A stretch of DNA of 32,269 bases from Betaproteobacteria bacterium RIFCSPLOWO2_02_FULL_65_20 (GTDB taxonomy: Bacteria > Pseudomonadota > Gammaproteobacteria > Burkholderiales > SG8-39): assembly GCA_001770425.1 (NCBI GenBank), contig MEQZ01000167.1:3431-35699 (forward strand). Reading direction: 5' to 3'. The translations under genes and the position numbers were made by a program. Positions 9,323 through 17,045 of the stretch are shown here, piece by piece. Each line of letters opens with the position of its first letter. Position 1 is the first letter of the stretch. Under the pieces are notes generated by a model, which was given only the letters and a program-made list of their open reading frames with translations, made no database searches and was not told the DNA's origin.

Positions 9323-9984
9323 GTCCCTTTGCCTGCATCGTCAGGCGCGACCTGCTGCTCGCCTTCCGGCGCCGCAGCGACGTGCTCAACACGCTGGTCT
9401 TCTTCGTCATCGTCGTGAGCCTGTTCCCGCTGGGCGTGGGGCCGGAACCGAACCAGCTGCGCGCCATGGCCCCGGGCGTGATCTGGGTGGCTGCGCTGCT
9501 CGCATCGATGCTGGCGCTGAATCGGCTGTTCGCCGCCGATTTTGCCGACGGGACGCTCGAACAGATGGCGCTTTCACCCGAGCCCCTGTTCCTGCTCGTG
9601 ATCGCCAAGGTGCTCGCGCACTGGCTGGTCGCCGGGCTGCCGCTGGTGCTGATCGCGCCCGTGCTCGGCATCCAGTTCGACATGCCGCTCGACGCCATCG
9701 TGGTGATGATGGTTTCGCTGGTGCTCGGCACGCCGGTATTGTCGCTGATCGGCGCGGTCGGCGCGGCCTTGACACTTGGACTGCGCGGCGGCGGAGTGCT
9801 CGTGGCGCTGCTCGTTCTGCCGCTGTATGTGCCCGTGCTGGTGTTCGGCGCGGGTGCCGTGGTGGCTTCGGGCGCCGGGCTTTCCGCCCAGGCACACCTG
9901 CTGCTGATCGGTGCCTCGCTCGCTCTGTCGCTGGTGCTGTCGCCCTGGGCGACGGCGATGGCGTTGCGGATATCGCTGGATTGA
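9319..9984 (+). CDS. ccmB: Heme exporter permease
   Basis: GTG start overlapping the ccmA stop; FACIVRRDLLLAFRRRSDVLNTLVFFVIVVSLFPLGVGPEPNQLRAMAPGVIWVAALLASMLALNRLFAADFADGTLEQM. Confidence 0.92.
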   Translation: MSPFACIVRRDLLLAFRRRSDVLNTLVFFVIVVSLFPLGVGPEPNQLRAMAPGVIWVAALLASMLALNRLFAADFADGTLEQMALSPEPLFLLVIAKVLAHWLVAGLPLVLIAPVLGIQFDMPLDAIVVMMVSLVLGTPVLSLIGAVGAALTLGLRGGGVLVALLVLPLYVPVLVFGAGAVVASGAGLSAQAHLLLIGASLALSLVLSPWATAMALRISLD

Positions 9985-10009
9985 CGAAGCTCCGAATAGG
10001 TTCGCTGTT

Positions 10010-10099
10010 GTCATTCCTGCAAAAGCGGGAATCAGGAATCTTTACCAGTGTCTGGATCCACTCCCCGCTTTCGCGGTGACCAAAGGCCGCGGGGATGAC
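10010..10099. repeat. Degenerate dispersed proteobacterial inverted repeat of the GTCATTCCCGCGAAAGCGGGAATCCAG...CTGGATCCCCGCTTTCGCGGGGATGAC type
   Basis: GTCATTCCTGCAAAAGCGGGAATCAGGAATC ... TGGATCCACTCCCCGCTTTCGCGGTGACC..GGGGATGAC: partly complementary ends around the centre. Confidence 0.6.
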
Positions 10100-10109
10100 G
10101 TAATTAGAC

Positions 10110-10500
10110 GATTGTGGGTTTCACAGCGACGCGGAGGACGTCGGATCGCGCTCGCGGCAGCCTTCGCGAGGTCGGCATTTTTTTCGCCCAGGCGCGCCTG
10201 CGGCTCGGTTGCGTCCAGGCGTGAGATGACCTGTCCGCGACGGACCGATTCTCCCTCGCGCACCTCGGCCGACACCTTTGTCTTGACGGTGGTCTGGTTT
10301 CGCGGTGAGAGCGTTCCGGTGAGCGAAATCAACTGGCGGATGTCGCGCCGCTCCACGGTCGTGACGTCGTTGGCGGAGAACTCCAGCGCGGCAGCCGCCC
10401 GTGCTGGTGGTGGGTTCTTCGCGTCGGCGAGCGTGGGCGCGTCGCAGTCGTCCCGGATCGAACCCAGCCCGGAGATTCTACGCCCGGGGGCAGGGGCGCG
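10110..10500 (-). pseudogene. Truncated RND efflux membrane-fusion (AcrA/HlyD-like) N-terminal fragment
   Basis: Minus frame ...ALEFSANDVTTVERRDIRQLISLTGTLSPRNQTTVKTKVSAEVREGESVRRGQVISRLDATEPQARLGEKNADLAKA then unrelated sequence; only the first part of an MFP is present. Confidence 0.65.
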
Positions 10501-10536
10501 GCAGGGCAGCGGCGCCGGCCCCTCGGTGGCATAATG

Positions 10537-10550
10537 CGCCATATGGCGCG
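10537..10550. promoter_or_regulatory. 14-bp perfect palindrome GCGCCATATGGCGC over the toxin start codon, just after a CATAAT -10-like box
   Basis: Exact palindrome; CATAAT at 10530-10535; ATG at 10543. Confidence 0.4.
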
Positions 10551-10887
10551 TAAAGCCAGAGGCTCGGTGGGGCGCCGCGCGGCAGGCGGCCGCCCAACGT
10601 TGCTCGTTCACGAGAAGGTTCTGCTCGCCGACGGCGCAATCGCGGAGCTGGTCATCTGGCAGCTCGCGCGGCCAACGGCTGAGCGTCCGCATGGGTTGAA
10701 GTACCGACTGTATTTTGGGCGTGGCGGGAAGTCACTGGTGCGATACGACAATGAATCGGGTAAAGGTGATCACCGGCACATCATGGACCGCGAGGAACCG
10801 TACCGGTTCGTTTCGATAGCCCGGCTGCGCGAGGATTTTGAAGCAGATGTTCGGCGAGTTGGAGGGGCAGATGAAAAAGAGGATTGA
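10543..10887 (+). CDS. Toxin-antitoxin system TumE-family (DUF6516-like) protein
   Basis: MARKARGS..LLVHEKVLLADGAIAELVIWQLARPTAERPHGLKYRLYFGRGGKSLVRYDNESGKGDHRH..REEPYRFVS; resembles TumE family; alternative ATG at 10534. Followed by an overlapping HTH gene. Confidence 0.7.
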   Translation: MARKARGSVGRRAAGGRPTLLVHEKVLLADGAIAELVIWQLARPTAERPHGLKYRLYFGRGGKSLVRYDNESGKGDHRHIMDREEPYRFVSIARLREDFEADVRRVGGADEKED

Positions 10888-11230
10888 AGTTTCGGTCGGC
10901 GGTCTTTCCGAAGCGCTCGACCGGTTCGAGCAGGTCTGGCGCAAGGCCGAGAAAGGCGAGGTGCGCCCTGCTGAAGTGCGTCTGACGTTCGAGAGCCTGC
11001 CGGTGCTGCTGCGCAACCTGACGCCGGCCCGATGGACTTTGCTCGAGCGGCTCAAGCGCGACGGGCCGCTCTCAATCAACGAGCTTTCGCGCCGGCTCGG
11101 CCGCCACTATAAGAACGTGCATACCGACGTTTCCCGGCTGATCGAGCTTGGCCTGATCGAGCGCCGTACGGACCAGCGAGTGGTGGTCGCGTGGGACATC
11201 GTTTCCGCCGAGATGCGGCTGGCAGCGTGA
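10871..11230 (+). CDS. HTH DNA-binding protein, TumA/HVO_A0114-like antitoxin
   Basis: MKKRIEVSVGGLSEALDRFEQVWRKAEKGEVRPAEVRLTFESLPVLLRNLTPARWTLLERLKRDGPLSINELSRRLGRHYKNVHTDVSRLIELGLIERR winged-helix; overlaps the toxin gene. Confidence 0.72.
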   Translation: MKKRIEVSVGGLSEALDRFEQVWRKAEKGEVRPAEVRLTFESLPVLLRNLTPARWTLLERLKRDGPLSINELSRRLGRHYKNVHTDVSRLIELGLIERRTDQRVVVAWDIVSAEMRLAA

Positions 11231-11507
11231 GCGCGGGCGTCTGATAGCCCTTTGCATGCATGCACCGCGCGCTAACGGGGTTGTCTGAACCAGCGGTGTC
11301 TTGCTTAGATAAGCCGTCACAAGAACAGGCGTTTTTGAGTTTGGGGGAGTTCGCGCCTAGATAAGACCGCGTCACGCCGTTCGGCGACTGTCAACGTCGT
11401 TCTGATAGTCGTTCAAACTGGGCGGTTTGAAAATCGTGAGTATTCTTCGTAAGTCTTCTTCGATTGCATTTGGGCAAAAGCTCTTCTGGTTCTTCTTCGT
11501 TGATTCG

Positions 11508-11672
11508 TCACGCGGTTGCGCGCTCGGCGGCGAGTTCCAAGGACACGTGGTGCCGATCACCGCCATCGAAAGCGATGGTTTCTAAACCGGCCAGCTGCCC
11601 TGTCCTTGTCTTCCAGTAGTGGCGGATGGCCTTCTTCCCGCCGGCCTGGATCAGTGCGTCGAAGTTTTTCAT
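11508..11672 (-). pseudogene. N-terminal remnant of a restriction-endonuclease-like ORF (54 codons)
   Basis: MKNFDALIQAGGKKAIRHYWKTRTGQLAGLETIAFDGGDRHHVSLELAAERATA immediately downstream of the methyltransferase; first ~26 residues look like the N-terminus of a type II REase (XhoI/PaeR7I-like style), then stops. Confidence 0.45.
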
Positions 11673-12663
11673 CGCCCCCCCGGACAAGATGGATAGTTGT
11701 CTCTGAGAAAAGGTTGGTCGTGTCCCTCGACACGCGCATCGCGGACAGTTCGAAATAGTCCGGCGTGATCTCCACGCCGATACTGTTGCGCCCCCATTTG
11801 GCGGCCGCGACATTGGTGGTGCCTGTGCCCATGAATGGATCGAGCACGGTATCTCCGACGAAGCTGAACATGCGCACAAGCCGTTCCGCGAGCGCAAGGG
11901 GATACGGCGCAGGATGATCTCGCGTGGAGGCTCCGGTAAGCCCCGTCCAGATCTGCTGGAACCATTGCTGGTATTTATCGGTGGAAATCACGCTCAGGAT
12001 ACGGGCGGCGAGCGACGGCGAACGGTAACCGCCCGGCTTGCGCTGCATCAGAATGAACTCAATGTCGTTCTTGATCGCCGCGTTCGGCTCATAGGGCTTG
12101 CCGAGGAAACCGCCGCCATTGCCATCGGCTTCGTAAGCTGCGTTGGCAATCTTGTGCCAGATGATCGGAGAAAGATTGGTGAAGCCGAGTACCCGGCAAT
12201 GCTCCTGGATGGCAGCGTGCAGCGGGATAACCGCATGCACGCCCGCGTTCTTACGGCGGGAAAGGCATACGTCGCCGACCACGCACACCAATCGCCCGCC
12301 TGGCACGAGTGCGTTGTAACAGCCATGCCAGACCTCGTCCAGCGCCTTCAGAAAGGTCTCATAGTCGTTGACAAAGCCCAACTGGCCGTCCGTTCGCTGG
12401 TACTCCTTCAGCGTCCAGTACGGCGGCGATGTGACGACGAGATGCACGCTCTCCGGCTTCAGGAACTCCATGCGGCGCGCGTCCGCGTTGTAGAGCGTGT
12501 GAAAAGTGGGAATTCGACTGATAGCGTCTTCGATTGCGGTAACGCGTTTTGCATCCTTGGCGATGGCCGGTAGCGCTTTTTGGTGATCGCCTAGCTTCGA
12601 GGGATCGAAGGGGAGAAAAGCCGATAGGTCGAGGCTGTGTCCGGCAGGAGACGGAGAATTCAT
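11557..12663 (-). CDS. Type II DNA methyltransferase, beta-class (TSPPYW; N4-cytosine or N6-adenine)
   Basis: VHLVVTSPPYWTLKEYQRTDGQLG (motif IV) and GDTVLDPFMGTGTTNVAAAKWGRNSIGVEI (motif I) in the circularly permuted order. ATG at 12663 preferred over the track start at 12699. C-terminal ~40 aa likely a frame-slip product (see findings). Confidence 0.9.
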   Translation of the reverse strand: MNSPSPAGHSLDLSAFLPFDPSKLGDHQKALPAIAKDAKRVTAIEDAISRIPTFHTLYNADARRMEFLKPESVHLVVTSPPYWTLKEYQRTDGQLGFVNDYETFLKALDEVWHGCYNALVPGGRLVCVVGDVCLSRRKNAGVHAVIPLHAAIQEHCRVLGFTNLSPIIWHKIANAAYEADGNGGGFLGKPYEPNAAIKNDIEFILMQRKPGGYRSPSLAARILSVISTDKYQQWFQQIWTGLTGASTRDHPAPYPLALAERLVRMFSFVGDTVLDPFMGTGTTNVAAAKWGRNSIGVEITPDYFELSAMRVSRDTTNLFSETTIHLVRGGDEKLRRTDPGRREEGHPPLLEDKDRAAGRFRNHRFRWR

Positions 12664-12728
12664 GTCGCCATTATAGGGCGATAGTGACCTGCTATTCATT
12701 CACAGTCAAAGGTTCAATCATCCATTGA

Positions 12729-14140
12729 TCATGTTGTGCTGTGTGTGTTGTCCACCGCTAGTTTTGCGGACGCCTGGCCCGAAATCCAGCCGAGGCTGAC
12801 CGCGGACAGCAGGCCGTTTCCGGAAAGGTAACCCCAGACATGGGCGCCTGAAATCCCCCGCGCGGCACCCCCGCCGGCGAACAGGTTGGGAAGCGGCTGG
12901 CCGCTGGCGTCGCACACGCGAGCCTCGACGTCCACGACCAGACCGCCCTGCGTATGGAACAGCGACCCGGTGACCTTCACCGCGTAGTACGGCGGTTCCA
13001 GCGGCAGCTTGGTCGTGAAATCACGCCCGAAGCGATCCGTGGCTTTGCCTGACGCGCAATCCGCCGTCTGCTCCAACGTCCTGCTGAGGGCACAGGCAGG
13101 CAACCCGAACTGAGATGCCAGCATCTCGATGTCGGGTGCCGACTTGATCGCGCCGGCGGCCACCGCATCGCGATAATCGGGAAACTCCAGGCCAAGCCGA
13201 TGCAGCCGCTCGTCGTAGACGTTCCAGGCCACGCGCCCCGGCTGCGCGAGCACGTTCACGCACTGCTCCGAGTAGCCCTCATGCTCGTTGGAAAAGCGCT
13301 CGCCCAGCGCATTCACCTGGATTCCACCCTCCATCATCAGTGCCCAGGTGATCAGGATGCCGTGCGGGGTCGCGACCGATCCGTGGCCCTGATAGGCGGT
13401 CATGTCCGCGACCGCCGCGCCGAGTGTTTCTCCCCACGCCACGGCGTCGCCGCGGTTCCCCGTGTGGCCGAAGTAATCGACGCCCGCGAGTTCAGGGATG
13501 TGGCGCTTCACCATCTCGGGGTTGCCGCCAAGCCGGAGCACGCCAGCACCAGCGCGCCGCAGCCGACTTCCTCGACTGTCTGGCCGCGGCGCGAAAACGA
13601 GACCCCGCGCAAGCGGTGTTTCGAGTCGGCGTGCAGCGTCGTGACCTGCGCTTCGCAGAGGATATCGATCCCGGCACGGCTGCACGCTTCAGTGAGCGCG
13701 GCCATCAGCGCGCGTCCCGTCTTTTCGGGCACCGCATGCATGCGCAGCGCGGAATGGCCGGGGTAGAGAAAGCCCTCCACCAATACGAACGGGATGCCGC
13801 GGTCCGCGAGCCATTCGATCGCGCGGCCCGAGGCGCTGCAGATGGTGTCCACCATGCGCGGATCGGCCTCGCCGTTGTTTTTGCGCATGACGTCCGCGGC
13901 GAGTTGCCCGGGCGAGTCGACGACGCCCGCCGCACGCTGGAATCGTGTATACGCCGCAGGAATGAATCCCGAGGACAGTGCCGTCGATCCCGAGGGTATG
14001 CGGTCGCGCTCGAGCACCAGGACTTCGGCGCCTGCGTTTTTCGCGGCGAGCGCGGAGACGAGGCCGCAGGCGCCGCCGCCGATGATGACGACCGGTATGG
14101 CGAGATCGAAGCGCTTCGCGTCGTCGTAGGCGACCGGCAT
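12729..14140 (-). pseudogene. FAD-dependent oxidoreductase (FAD_binding_2, fumarate-reductase/tricarballylate-dehydrogenase-like), split by one frameshift
   Basis: 13508-14140: VVIIGGGACGLVSALAAKNAGAEVLVLERD...; 12729-~13545 in another frame: GGNPEMVKRHIPELAGVDYFGHTGNRGDAV...LFAGGGAARGISG..GYLSGNGLLSAVSLGWISG. The two parts are complementary halves of one protein. Confidence 0.85.
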
Positions 14141-14165
14141 GCCGGCGAACCCGTGCGATCCGCGG

Positions 14166-15635
14166 CTACTTGGTCGGCCGGCGCAGGTACTGCCCGCGTG
14201 CGGGTCCGACGATATTGCCGTTGTGATACACCAGTTGCCCGCGCAGGAACGTGCTCTTCACCCGCCCGGTCAGTTCCTGCCCTTCGAACGGCGTGTAACC
14301 CTGCTGCGAGGGCGATTCCGCGGCGCGCACCACGAAAGACTCGTGAGGGTCGACCAGCACCACATCGGCGTCCAGGCCGACCGCGATGTCGCCCTTGCTC
14401 GCGAGGCCGTAGCGTTGCGCCGGGTTCCAGGCGAGCAGCTCGGCCATGTGGTTATAGGACATGCCGCGCCTGGAGCCTTCGCTGAGCACGCCCGACAGCA
14501 GATACTCGGTGCCGCCGAAGCCGGACTTCGCCAGCCAGATGTTGGTCGGATCTTTCTTGTCCCACTTCTGCTCGGCCGAGCAGCAGGCGTGGTCGCTGAC
14601 GATCCAGTCGACATCGCGGTCGAGCACGGCTTCCCACAGCGCCTCGACGTCCTCGCGCGGGCGGATCGGCGGGTTCACCTTCGCGTGCACGGCGCATTTG
14701 CTGTCGACGTCCAGCAGCAGGTGGCCGATGGTGACTTCGCGCCTGAAATCGATGTGCGGGAACACGTCCTGCATCATCAGCGCGGCGTCGATCGCCTTGC
14801 GCGAGGACAGGTGCAGCAAATTGATGTTCACGCACTGCGTTTCGTAGGCGAGATAGGACGCGATCCAGATGGCGAGCCCTTCCGAATGCGGGGGGCGCGC
14901 GGCACTGTAGGCCGCCAGGCCCTTCAGCTTGCCGTCGCGCTCGACGATCTTGGTATAGGCGGCCAGGATGTCGGCCAGCTCGCAGTGCAGGCTCACGCTG
15001 ATGTGTTCGGCCATGTCAGGATGCTTGTCCATCATCCGGCGCGCCGAGCGCATGATGAATTCGAAATGGGCGATGTCATAGCGCTCGTCCGGTCCGATCA
15101 TCAGAAACTCGTTCTGGCTGGACGATTTCCCGTGCAGCCCGTAGCCGCCGTAGAACATGAAGATCTTGAACGACGGCACGCCCCAGTCGGTGAGCAGCGA
15201 GTCCATTTCGTCGATGTGGCCGGACTCGATCGGCGCGATATGGAATCCGTAATCCACCCAGTAGTTGCCCTGCGAGAGCCTGAGCACCTCCGGCATGAAA
15301 TCGCGGTAGGGGCCGCCGCGGTTGAGGTAATACTGGCCGGTGCGCGTGTAGGTGAGACTCGATGTCACCCCGCCCATTGCCGCGGCCTTGCTCTCGGTGA
15401 CCGCATCCTGCGCGTGCGGCTGGTAGATGCCGATGTGCATGTGCGGATCCACGACGCCCGGGAACGCAAGCAGGTTCCCGCCGTCGATGACGGTGTTGGC
15501 CTCGTCGGCCCCGATGTCCGGCGCAAGGCGGGCGAATTTGCCGTCCTTGATGCCGATGTCGAGCAGGTCCACCGAGCTCCGGTTCGGACGGACGACGCGA
15601 ACGTTCTTGATGACGGTGTCCAGGGGTCGGTTCAT
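14166..15635 (-). CDS. Dihydroorotase/allantoinase/dihydropyrimidinase-like cyclic amidohydrolase
   Basis: AFPGVVDPHMHIG (HxH), FKIFMFYGG (carbamylated Lys candidate), NLLHLSSRKA, DWIVSDHACCSAEQK. Confidence 0.88.
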   Translation of the reverse strand: MNRPLDTVIKNVRVVRPNRSSVDLLDIGIKDGKFARLAPDIGADEANTVIDGGNLLAFPGVVDPHMHIGIYQPHAQDAVTESKAAAMGGVTSSLTYTRTGQYYLNRGGPYRDFMPEVLRLSQGNYWVDYGFHIAPIESGHIDEMDSLLTDWGVPSFKIFMFYGGYGLHGKSSSQNEFLMIGPDERYDIAHFEFIMRSARRMMDKHPDMAEHISVSLHCELADILAAYTKIVERDGKLKGLAAYSAARPPHSEGLAIWIASYLAYETQCVNINLLHLSSRKAIDAALMMQDVFPHIDFRREVTIGHLLLDVDSKCAVHAKVNPPIRPREDVEALWEAVLDRDVDWIVSDHACCSAEQKWDKKDPTNIWLAKSGFGGTEYLLSGVLSEGSRRGMSYNHMAELLAWNPAQRYGLASKGDIAVGLDADVVLVDPHESFVVRAAESPSQQGYTPFEGQELTGRVKSTFLRGQLVYHNGNIVGPARGQYLRRPTK

Positions 15636-15657
15636 GGCAATGTCTCCATCGAATTAG

Positions 15658-16536
15658 TCAGTCGTCGTAGCGCCTGCCCAGTGCCAGCATCTCGGGCGTG
15701 CCGATCAGCGCGTTGAGTTCGGAAAAATCGAGCATGCGGTCGCGGAACGCTGCCGTCGAGCCGGTCGCCTTGAGGCTGGCGAAATAACCGCTCGCGGCGT
15801 GCGACAGCGCCCGCACCAGGCCGCCCGGAAAGATCACGATCGCGTAGCCGAGCGCCTGCAGCTCGGGCGCTGTGAGCAAAGGCGTCTTGCCGCCTTCGAC
15901 CATGTTCGCGAGCAGCGGGACGCGTCCGGCGAAGCGTGCGCACGCGCTGCGCATGTCTTCCGGGGAGCGCAGCGCCTCGATGAACAGCACGTCGGCGCCC
16001 GCTTCCAGGTAACGCTCGGCGCGCTCCAGCGCGCTCTCCAGGCCTTCCACGGCCACCGCGTCGGTGCGGGCGACGATCAGCGTATCGCTGCTCGCGCGCG
16101 CATCCAGCGCGGCGCGGATCTTGCCCGCCATCTCGACGGCAGGAATCAGGGTCTTGCCGTCGAGATGGCCGCAGCGTTTGGGCGAGGTCTGGTCCTCGAT
16201 CTGGATCGCCAGGCCGCCCCCTGCACCATTGGCGCCGCCTGAGCGCTCGAGCAGCGTCACGGTGCGCCGCACGTTGAGCGCATTGCCGAAGCCGGTGTCG
16301 GCATCGACGATGACGGGCAGCGAGACGCGTTCGCGGATGCACCCGAGCGTGTCGGCCACCTCGGTGACGGAGACCAGTCCGATGTCCGGCCGCCCGAGCC
16401 GCGTATAGGCGATGCTCGCCCCGGACAGATAGACGGCCTCGAATCCGGCGCGCTCGGCGAGCAGCGCCGACCAGGCGTCGAATACACCCGGCGCGACGAG
16501 TATGCTTTGCTGCGCCAGTCTGGATTTCAGGCTCAT
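15658..16536 (-). CDS. Isocitrate lyase/PEP mutase family C-C lyase (2-methylisocitrate/2,3-dimethylmalate lyase-like)
   Basis: VAPGVFDAWSALLAERAGFEAVYLSGASIA...VDADTGFGNALNV...AIQIEDQTSPKRCGHLDGK with KRCGHL catalytic motif. Confidence 0.88.
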   Translation of the reverse strand: MSLKSRLAQQSILVAPGVFDAWSALLAERAGFEAVYLSGASIAYTRLGRPDIGLVSVTEVADTLGCIRERVSLPVIVDADTGFGNALNVRRTVTLLERSGGANGAGGGLAIQIEDQTSPKRCGHLDGKTLIPAVEMAGKIRAALDARASSDTLIVARTDAVAVEGLESALERAERYLEAGADVLFIEALRSPEDMRSACARFAGRVPLLANMVEGGKTPLLTAPELQALGYAIVIFPGGLVRALSHAASGYFASLKATGSTAAFRDRMLDFSELNALIGTPEMLALGRRYDD

Positions 16537-17045
16537 AGTCTGGACTCCCCGGTTTCCCGCTGGCGGGCAAGGCGCTTTTCCAGGTGTGGCATCAGACCGC
16601 CGTCGCGCAGCATCTGCATCAGGTGGGCGGGAATCGGCTCGCAGGCGAGCGTTTGCCCCGTGGACAGGTTCTCGATGCGTCCGGCCTCCGGGTCGACCCG
16701 CACCCGGTCTCCGTCTCGAATGCGCCCGGCATCAGCGCACACCACCGCCGGCAGGCCCAGGTTGAGCGCATTTCGGTAGAACAGGCCCGCGAACGATTCT
16801 GCCACCAGGGCGGCGACGCCCAGGTGCTTCAACGCCTGCGGCGCTTGTTCGCGTGACGAGCCGGTGCCGAAATTGCGCCGTCCCACGACGACGTCCCCCG
16901 AGCGCACGCTGCCGGCGAAACCCGGTTCGACCGCCTCCAGGCAGTGGCGCGCCATCTCATCGATGCCCGACTTCATGTACTTGCCGGGTGCGAGCACATC
17001 GGTATCCACGTTGTCGCCGAACACCCAGGCGCGTCCGCTGTTCAT
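16533..17045 (-). CDS. 3-isopropylmalate dehydratase small subunit-like (LeuD/DmdB-type hydro-lyase)
   Basis: WVFGDNVDTDVLAPGKYM..NFGTGSSREQAPQALKHLGVAALVAESFAGLFYRNALNLGLP. Confidence 0.88.
   Translation of the reverse strand: MNSGRAWVFGDNVDTDVLAPGKYMKSGIDEMARHCLEAVEPGFAGSVRSGDVVVGRRNFGTGSSREQAPQALKHLGVAALVAESFAGLFYRNALNLGLPAVVCADAGRIRDGDRVRVDPEAGRIENLSTGQTLACEPIPAHLMQMLRDGGLMPHLEKRLARQRETGESRL

Noticed and set aside
14139-15716. 525-aa plus ORF opposite the amidohydrolase
   Set aside because: Shadow ORF; the minus strand carries all metal-binding motifs.
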